Assembly (NCBI GenBank): GCA_947630935.1
Contig: CANRJL010000013.1
Span: forward strand, 1 to 14,357
Origin: an uncultured Bacilli bacterium
GTDB lineage: Bacteria; Bacillota_I; Bacilli_A; RF39; UBA660
Length of the DNA: 14,357 nt
Direction: 5' to 3'
A program made the position numbers and the translations under genes. Of this stretch, positions 12,931 through 14,357 are shown one piece after another; within the stretch, counting starts at the first letter, position 1; the number at the start of each line of letters is the position of its first letter. Under the pieces are notes generated by a model. The model searched no databases. It was not told the DNA's origin and worked only from the letters and a program-made list of their open reading frames with translations.

Positions 12931-14357
12931 ATGGATAAGATAGTTGAAAATAATATTGTTACAGAAGTTAAAGATAGTTTTTTAAATTATTCAATGAGTG
13001 TTATTGTCGCACGGGCTTTACCAGATTTAAGAGATGGTTTAAAACCTGTTCATCGTCGTATTTTATATTCAATGTATGAATCAGGATATACTCCGGATAA
13101 GCCTCATCGGAAAAGTGCTAGAATTGTTGGGGATGTTATGGGTAAATATCATCCTCATGGTGATTCGTCAATTTATGAAGCAATGGTTAGAATGGCTCAA
13201 CCTTTTAGCTTTAGACATATGTTGGTTGATGGTCATGGTAATTTTGGAAATTTAGATGGTGATGGTGCCGCTGCGATGCGGTATACGGAGGCTAGGCTTT
13301 CTAAACTTTCTTTGGAAATGGTTAGAGATATTAATAAAAATACTGTTGATTTTATACCTAATTTTGATGAAACTGAACAAGAACCGGTAATATTGCCAAG
13401 TCGTTTTCCAAATATTTTGGTTAATGGTACGATGGGAATTGCGGTTGGTATGGCAACTAATATTCCACCTCATAATTTAGGGGAAGTTATTGATGGATGT
13501 GTTGCTTATATAGATAATTCAGACATTGATACTGTTGGTTTGATGGAATATATTAAAGGTCCAGATTTTCCAACAGGGGCTACAATCTTGGGTAATTCTG
13601 GGATAAAAAAAGCTTATGAAACGGGAAGAGGAACAATTACTATCCGTGGTAAGGTTGAGATTGAAGAAAATAATGGTAAATCAAGAATTATTGTGACAGA
13701 GTTACCTTATCAAGTTAATAAAGCAGAATTTCAGGCACGAATAGGGCAATTGGTGAGAGATAAGATAATTGATGGTATTTCTGATTTACATGAAGAATCT
13801 AATTTGGAAAACCCTGTTAGAGTAGTTATATATTTAAAAAGAGAAGCCAATGCTAATGTTGTTTTAAATAATTTATATAAACATACTCAATTGCAAACTA
13901 CATATGGAATTAATTTTTTGATGTTAGACCATCAAAAACCAGTGATATTGCCTTTGAAGGATATTATAAGTAAGTATATTGATTATCAAAAGGAAATAAT
14001 TATTCGGAGAACTCAATTTGATTTAAAAAAGGCTGAGGACCGAGTTCATATTTTAGAGGGCTTTAAGATTGCTTTAGACCACATTGATGAGGTTATTAAC
14101 ATTATTCGAAATAGTGAAACTGATGTAATTGCTAAGGAAACCTTGATTTCAAGATTTGCTTTAGATGATATTCAAGCTGAGGCTATACTTGAAATGAGAC
14201 TTAGAAGATTAACTGGTCTAGAACGGGAAAAAATAGAAAATGAGTTAGCTGAACTGTTAAAAGAAATAGACCGCTTAAGAGCAATACTTGCTAGTGAAGA
14301 AAAGGTTTTAGCTATTATTCGTGAGGAATTACTTGAAATAAAGAAAAAATATGCTGA
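12931..14357 (+). CDS. gyrA: DNA gyrase subunit A (5' part, cut by window end)
   Basis: GyrA cuts and rejoins DNA in the gyrase A2B2 complex. The frame is open from ATG 12931 to the window end, 475 codons without stop; full GyrA is about 800 aa or more, so the C-terminal DNA-wrapping domain is not visible. GGGGTG lies 5 nt before the start, 14 bp after the gyrB stop. The N-terminus is typical (SFLNYSMSVIVARALPDLRD). The quinolone region reads KYHPHGDSSIYEAM with Ser79 and Glu83 at the E. coli 83/87 positions, the susceptible-type residues. The catalytic tyrosine is Tyr118 in AAMRYTEARL. Further marks are GIAVGMATNIPPHNLGEVIDG and EAILEMRLRRLTGLE. ParC is unlikely given the MLVDGHGNFG block and the gene context. 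Confidence 0.96.
   Translation, partial: MDKIVENNIVTEVKDSFLNYSMSVIVARALPDLRDGLKPVHRRILYSMYESGYTPDKPHRKSARIVGDVMGKYHPHGDSSIYEAMVRMAQPFSFRHMLVDGHGNFGNLDGDGAAAMRYTEARLSKLSLEMVRDINKNTVDFIPNFDETEQEPVILPSRFPNILVNGTMGIAVGMATNIPPHNLGEVIDGCVAYIDNSDIDTVGLMEYIKGPDFPTGATILGNSGIKKAYETGRGTITIRGKVEIEENNGKSRIIVTELPYQVNKAEFQARIGQLVRDKIIDGISDLHEESNLENPVRVVIYLKREANANVVLNNLYKHTQLQTTYGINFLMLDHQKPVILPLKDIISKYIDYQKEIIIRRTQFDLKKAEDRVHILEGFKIALDHIDEVINIIRNSETDVIAKETLISRFALDDIQAEAILEMRLRRLTGLEREKIENELAELLKEIDRLRAILASEEKVLAIIREELLEIKKKYA

Noticed and set aside
13140..13200. Fluoroquinolone-resistance change in GyrA
   Set aside because: Ser79 and Glu83 at the two key positions are the usual susceptible residues of Bacillota.
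13252..13473. Minus-strand open frame of 73 codons in gyrA
   Set aside because: It is antisense to the conserved GyrA core, which is intact on the plus strand.
1..14357. tRNA or rRNA genes, CRISPR arrays, insertion sequences or prophage genes
   Set aside because: No cloverleaf, rRNA-like segment, regularly spaced repeats or transposase or integrase sequence was seen on either strand.

Overview
This window is the chromosomal replication-origin region of a very AT-rich, Gram-positive-type bacterium. The evidence is the classical order rpmH-rnpA-yidC-jag / mnmE-mnmG-rsmG leading leftwards from an origin and dnaA-dnaN-(comK)-recF-gyrB-gyrA leading rightwards. Every gene is co-oriented with fork movement away from the origin. 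Lipoprotein-type YidC, Jag, strong GGAGG/GGGGTG Shine-Dalgarno sites, a ComK homologue and a Noc-type palindrome all point to Bacillota, class Bacilli. The low GC and compact layout suggest one of the AT-rich, possibly genome-reduced lineages near the Erysipelotrichales or RF39/RFN20-type groups, but this is inference. TGA is used as stop (mnmG, dnaA, dnaN) and Trp is TGG, so the code is standard bacterial, not Mycoplasma-type.

Left arm (minus strand). The rpmH operon starts from a clear promoter next to oriC and encodes L34, the RNase P protein, the YidC insertase and the RNA-binding protein Jag. A hairpin with a U tract sits between rpmH and rnpA as an apparent attenuator, and an intrinsic terminator overlaps the jag stop. 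A second operon, mnmE-mnmG-rsmG, then starts from a near-consensus extended -10 promoter. Between terminator and promoter lies a perfect 20-bp palindrome whose core equals the Bacillus subtilis Noc binding site. The operon carries the two subunits of the tRNA wobble-uridine modification enzyme and the 16S rRNA m7G methyltransferase.

Origin. About 385 bp without genes (6253-6637) and the 146-bp dnaA-dnaN gap (7994-8139) both carry DnaA boxes, giving a bipartite oriC. The same 20-bp block (two abutting DnaA boxes) occurs on both sides of dnaA in opposite orientation. The right copy is followed by a 32-bp pure A/T tract that is the best unwinding-element candidate.

Right arm (plus strand). dnaA (probable TTG start) and dnaN are closed by an intrinsic terminator over the dnaN stop. 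A 152-aa ComK-family competence transcription factor follows, in the slot where many Bacillota have the small S4-domain gene yaaA/rlbA. It lacks the C-terminal tail that carries the MecA recognition motif in B. subtilis ComK. recF (own extended -10 promoter), gyrB (overlapping recF) and gyrA (cut by the window end) complete the region. The master-competence-type gene inside the replication-initiation cluster is the most unusual aspect of the window.
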